A stretch of 64,000 nt of DNA. Origin: Serinus canaria (Eukaryota; Chordata; Aves; Passeriformes; Fringillidae). Positions 59,601-64,000 of this stretch are shown piece by piece. The stretch spans positions 8,696,601-8,760,600 of the forward strand of contig NC_066326.1 of assembly GCF_022539315.1 (NCBI RefSeq). The letters run 5' to 3'. How positions within the stretch are numbered: position 1 is the stretch's first letter; every line of letters starts with the position of its first letter. The notes below the pieces were generated by a model that had not been told where the DNA came from, did not search any database, and saw only the letters and a program-made list of their open reading frames with translations. The position numbers and the translations under genes were made by a program.

Positions 59601-62600
59601 TTGTTTTCTTCTGTCAGTTCTTCCTTACTGCTACTGAGAAATAGTTTCATTACTGCTAAAGAATGATTCATTAGCATGTGGTTTGCATTTGTAGGAAGCC
59701 AGTCTTGTAGGAAGCCAGTCTTGTAGAGACCACATTCCTGGTGCTTGTTTGTTTTACACCCTCAAATGCAGATGTTTTCCTTGTACAGACAAGTCAGAGG
59801 TGTCTGTCTGGGTCTGCCAGGCTGGGGGCTTAAGACAACAACCCATCCCAGGCTGGCAGTGTCACTTCATCCATGCAGACTGTGTATGTTGGCAGCTGCA
59901 GCCCTGTGTGCCACGCTCCATCTAATCACAGGCTTCTGTGCTGGGAGGGAGGGCAATACTGCCTGGCAGCCTTTGTTTTCAGACGGTCACTTCACATTGC
60001 TGCTAAAGTTGAGGAAGGTGACATGCCAGATCTTGCACAGCATGAGCTAATGCTTTGGTTCTCCTAGAAAAAGGGTTATTTGTATATTGAAATTGCTCTT
60101 TTGTTAGTGGGATTTCTTAGTGGCCAGCGAAGGGGGCACATCAGAATGCAAAGATGGATAAGAGTCAATTAAACACCACTTTGTTGGTTTGCTTTGTGTG
60201 TTGGTGTTGCCCTGGTTTAATTCACTGACCCAACTGTCCAGCACTGAAAAATGCCAGTGCAGGATCAGGGCAGTATCATGTGGCAGCAGTAGGTCAGTTG
60301 TGTTGTGAAACTGCACCTCTTCAGCAGGCTTGACTTAGGAGAGTAATAAATATGCTGCTTCTGGGTGTGCAGAGCCTGACTGTTTTTGTAGGAGTGACCA
60401 TTGCTTGTTTTTCCTTCCAGGATTGTGTTGGTGTGCTGTCTGTACTACATCACGTGCTGTGATTCACCTGTAGCAGGGTCAAGAGGGTCTGTGGCATTTC
60501 AGCCAATGATTGGGACTGACAGCTTCTCTAGGAGACAAAAAAAAAAAACAAAACAAAACTTTTCCTGCAGCTAGAACAGAAGGAGTTGTTTTCTGTGAGC
60601 CAAGTAGAGAGATGCCTTGGTGATAGCTCATCTTGGAGTGAGGGAGGCAGAACCTTTTGGTGTCAGAGGGTGTTTGAATGCAGAAGTGCAGGCACTGAAC
60701 TTGCCCATGTGCTTCCTAGCACAAATAGCAGTGAGGAGACAGGCATTGTCAGCCCTCTGAATTCCCCTGGGAAAGATCTGTTGTTTGGAGGACACCTGCT
60801 TTGTTTGAGCTCTAGGACCTGAAGGGGTTGAGAAGCAGGGTGAAGGTCTATCATCTCAGCAGATGTCTGTCCTCTTGGCGGGTAGGAGTCTTTTTGTGCA
60901 AGCAGAGAAGTCTGTTTTCTTCTGAAATAAACTAATACATAAAATAAAGTAGAACTTGTTTGCTTGTACCCTTGTAGCATGACTTTAAATGTCACATTGC
61001 ATACTCTGATGGTGCTCAGGCCAGCACGGATTGTGCTACTGTTTGCCAAGAGACCACGTAATTCAAGCAGCTCTGCATGGAGACAGCCCTGTCCCTGGAG
61101 TTTTCTATCTTCCTCTACACTCCAGCATGCAACTTTCTTCTCTACAGTGAAGGGCTGGCAAAATGTTTTGTATTTTCCCCATACCCTTTGCTGCCCCAGT
61201 TTGCCTGTCACGTTTGCAGCCTGCGCCGTTTCTCCACCTCAGTAAGGGGTATCTGTCTGTCCTGGGGCTCCTATTTTGCATTTTTGGTGAGGACCCTGAT
61301 TGCAATCTAGTGTGGCCCTCTGGAGTGCTGATGACAGTCATGACTGGATGTGGGGCTTCCATGAGCAGTTAAACTACAGTGAATTCTTGATTCCTTCCTC
61401 TCTGTGCTATTGTAACAAAGTACATGAGGTAGTTTTTGGTACGCCCATACTTCATTCCAGCTTTTGCACTGCAGATGTACTGGCTGTGAGCATCATGTCT
61501 AGCAATTTAATGTGAATTGATTATCACTGGGATATTGTACTGAGATTGTACAATTTTATATGAAAATCATGCCCCTAAGCAGAGGTGTGGCTTCAAAATG
61601 TGCTAAGTTTGACCTTTTTTTTTTTTCATTTTTCACCTAGGTATCACATGCTGTTGCAAAGCTAGTATTAGTTAGTTTCCACTGGCAAATCTCAGAGATT
61701 TTGGAAAGGTAAGTGTAAATAATTTTATCTCGTCTGTGCTTAGTGCTTTCCCCCCTGGCTTTGCAGAAATGCTCAGAGTGCTCCATAGGTATTTTTGGCA
61801 AGTGTCTTTGGACCTGGAAGCAGGACATGCAGTCCATTTTAGGGAGCAGAGGAAAGCTACTGATTTGTTGAGGCTGCACTGCCTGTAAGAAATTTTTAAG
61901 CAGGTAGAGGGTAGTAATGGTAAATGTCTTTCAATTCAGGAATTATTGTTATGCTAGGAGCCTTCTAGATAGATTTATCTTACATTTTGAGGTAGCAGAT
62001 TGAGAGTGCTGCATCTGTTTTTATTTAGTAGACATAAAGATAACATATGTTCTGCTTTGAACACCGGAGCCATAAGTCATAAAGGAGCACTGATGTAGTC
62101 TTTAGTAGTACATTCACACTGAAGTTTTTGTTCCTTTTGACCTTAAGTGATGTTTTTTTCCCAAGCTGGCCAGCATTTGGAGAGCAGGGGAAGATAAAGT
62201 GAGAGAACTGAGCACTGCAGCTCCCTTTTTGGTCAGTGTCACTGTAATTAACAAAGCTCTTCAGCGGATTTCAAAAAGGGGGTTCGGACTCAGCCCAAAC
62301 ATATGCAGGAAGTGCATTGGGAGGCACTGCTGGCTGCAGCCCCACCACAGAACACTGGCTCAGAACTGAGCATTGTCTGAAAACAGAGAGCATATCAGCT
62401 TGACTCATTCTGCCCAGATATTTTTGGCCCTGTAGCCAGCAACTTTATGCAGAGAATGTATGGAAAATGCATTCTGTCTATGGATGCTATTGCCTCCTTG
62501 GTTACCCTGTATCCTGTGAAAGCTTTTCCCTGGGGTTCAAGGAGGGTGAGATTCCTGCATAGCAGCTCTGGGTGATCCTGCAGGTCAACTGATGAGACTT

Positions 62601-63459
62601 AAGAGGAAATTTGGGGAAGGGTTTACTCCTAAAGTGATGAATTTGCAAACATGAGAACAAATTTGAATTTGTTCTCATGTTGATCTAATCCTCAAGCTTC
62701 TCTCTTGGTAAAAAATGAAATTGTCAAAAGAAAGCTCACTAGTAGAACTAAGAAGTGCTGGTGAGGAGGGAGGACTTATAGCAAGGCCACAACAGTCATG
62801 CTGCTGTTTCTGAATTCAATGAGATACAAACATTCATCTACAAAGGAAATCACAAACAGCAAAATATGTTTAATTATATGGGTGCTGATAGACAGCTTCA
62901 TATGCACAAAGGGTGATAATCTGTAACAGAATAATCACTTAAATAGACAGTAGTCTGGAATTAAAATTAGACTTAACCAGGACAGCTTAATTTTACAGAG
63001 GAATAGGAGACAGTCCAGAGCCTCATTGGTGTGTGTTATTGTGGACAGGCTTAGGACTGCTCTAGGAGTGTGGATGGAAAATCTTAGCTTAAAAATAATT
63101 TTTCAGGGGAGGGAGATAGTTGTAGAAAAATATTCATCAAGATGTATAAGGGAAATGTTAATCCATTTCCAGGAGAAGTAGTATTTCTGGTTCTGAATAA
63201 ACTCTCATAAGATTATGATGGGAGCTCAGCTCTCTGTATGGAGGAGCCTCACACAGGAGACATTTCCACTCTCCTTGTTGAAACCTACCCTACTATTTAC
63301 CCAGAGACAACTGTTTATTCAGGCAAGAAGGATCAATTTAACAATGCAAAATGTATTCAGAACTTGATTTAATAATTCTTCAATTGCCTTTTCAGGCACA
63401 AGTCTAATCCTGCCCAGTTGCTAGTAGAAGCTCGAGTTCAGCCCACCTCATCCAAACAT
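50408..63459 (+). CDS. ARIH2: ARIH2, Ariadne-family RBR E3 ubiquitin ligase (5' part, three coding exons)
   Basis: ARIH2 (TRIAD1) is a RING-between-RING ligase that takes ubiquitin onto a catalytic cysteine and cooperates with neddylated cullin-5 complexes. The exons at 50408-50656, 61641-61708 and 63396-63459 join in frame to 127 codons. The protein starts [20 protein letters not shown], followed by a run of acidic residues, [20 protein letters not shown], then [20 protein letters not shown]. Exons 2-3 give [20 protein letters not shown] and the start of the Ariadne UBA-like region up to SSKH. This is about 90% identical by eye to the human N-terminus (human protein 493 aa). RING1, IBR and RING2, including the catalytic cysteine, lie beyond the right edge. 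The ATG has A at -3. Confidence 0.96.
50657..61640 (+). other. ARIH2: ARIH2 intron between coding exons 1 and 2
   Basis: About 11 kb of AT-rich sequence, donor gtgagg, acceptor ctag after a T-run tract. Contains T or A runs near 50872, 52891 and 60538, a 16-bp tandem duplication at 59690-59721, and a 132-codon ATG frame at 53349-53747 that I do not recognise. No LINE or LTR copy is recognised, in contrast to the intergenic region. Confidence 0.85.
59690..59721. repeat. 16-bp direct duplication
   Basis: The unit tgtaggaagccagtct occurs twice without change, followed by the partial copy tgtag. Confidence 0.92.
61641..61708 (+). CDS. ARIH2: ARIH2 coding exon 2 (residues 84-105 plus 2 bases)
   Basis: Encodes [20 protein letters not shown] then LE; differs from human at only a few residues. 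Acceptor tttttcacctag; donor gtaagt. 68 bp; the Arg codon is split with the next exon. Confidence 0.97.
61709..63395 (+). other. ARIH2: ARIH2 intron between coding exons 2 and 3
   Basis: 1687 bp, gtaagt...ttttcag. Contains the 34-bp palindrome at 62648-62681. Nothing else is recognised. Confidence 0.9.
62648..62681. repeat. 34-bp palindrome, perfect 16-bp arms
   Basis: AACATGAGAACAAATT and AATTTGTTCTCATGTT are exact reverse complements separated by the two bases TG. It sits in an ARIH2 intron with no flanking repeat recognised. Confidence 0.95.
63396..63459 (+). CDS. ARIH2: ARIH2 coding exon 3 (residues 106-127)
   Basis: Encodes [20 protein letters not shown] then H, aligned with human residues just before the RING1 domain. 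Acceptor gccttttcag; donor gtaagt; 64 bp, ends in phase 0. Confidence 0.97.
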
Positions 63460-64000
63460 GTAAGTATGCAAACCATCCCGTCTGTTCCCTTGGCAGACAC
63501 CTCTGACCCCCCTCCTGGGGGATTGCATTACTAATGGCATCCTCTGTCCAGTGTTAACCCTTTGCAAGCTCTGGTCTGACACTGATTCATTGCTGGGTTT
63601 ACTTCTGAAATGAGAATGCATTCAAGAGGTCTCTAATATTTAAATAGCAGCTTTGCTCTTGGCTTGCGGGTAGTGTTCAAGAATTACTTTCTTCAAGAAA
63701 ATTAGGGTCATTTTTTGGCACAAGTGATGGCAGACAATGAAAGGAGCAGAGTGCATGGGCTTGGCTGCCTTTTCCAATTCTGTAGAAAGACACTGAAAGG
63801 AAGTTCTGTCTGCACAGAGTGAGCAGAGCTTGTCTCTGTCTGGAACAGATATTTTAGATTTTTTTGTCTTTTCTTTTACCTTTTTTATCTTTTTTTATCT
63901 ATTTGCACTGCTCAGCTCAGGGATGCTTAAGCTAAATCTCCCAGTGAATTGTATTGCTGCTGAGTCAGTCAGTGCTGATATTTGAACCAACAACTTGGTT
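63460..64000 (+). other. ARIH2: ARIH2 intron after coding exon 3 (runs off the right edge)
   Basis: Starts at the gtaagt donor. No cysteine-rich RING-coding segment appears before the edge, so the next exon is outside the window. T-rich near 63860-63900. Confidence 0.85.

Overview
This is vertebrate nuclear DNA, almost certainly from a bird. Genes are split by long introns with GT/AG borders, promoters lie in CpG islands, and the recognisable interspersed repeats are CR1 LINE fragments plus one LTR; no Alu-, L1- or B1-like repeats were noticed. Three protein genes are recognised from their translations: PRKAR2A (minus strand), SLC25A20 (minus) and ARIH2 (plus). The same order and orientation occurs at human 3p21.31, which supports the assignments.

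Layout. 1-10927 is PRKAR2A intron 1. PRKAR2A coding exon 1 is 10928-11177, with its CpG-island promoter up to about 11560. 11561-35000 is a long interval without a recognised gene. It holds four CR1 fragments, an LTR on the minus strand (about 29111-29637), a 37-bp tandem repeat (28834-28947) and a small CpG-rich island near 20.3 kb with two X-box-like (RFX) motifs. Downstream of that island are two exon-like open segments with matching phase (20417-20560 and 20995-21261), reported as a hypothetical gene. 35.0-46.2 kb is the complete SLC25A20 gene: nine coding exons that join to exactly 301 codons. 46.2-46.5 kb is a divergent CpG-island promoter shared with ARIH2. From 46.5 kb to the right edge is the 5' part of ARIH2: untranslated exon(s), then three coding exons for the first 127 residues, ending before the RING domains.

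Functions. PRKAR2A encodes the type II-alpha regulatory subunit of protein kinase A. SLC25A20 is the inner-membrane carnitine/acylcarnitine exchanger of fatty-acid oxidation. ARIH2 is a RING-between-RING ubiquitin ligase that works with neddylated cullin-5 ligases. They are neighbours and do not form one pathway. SLC25A20 and ARIH2 are head to head and may share promoter control. Two ZNF143/THAP11-type motifs and one CTCF-type motif lie just inside SLC25A20 intron 1.

Limits. Exon borders were placed by reading frame, splice consensus and remembered orthologue sequence. UTR ends, transcription starts, repeat borders and the hypothetical gene are inferences.
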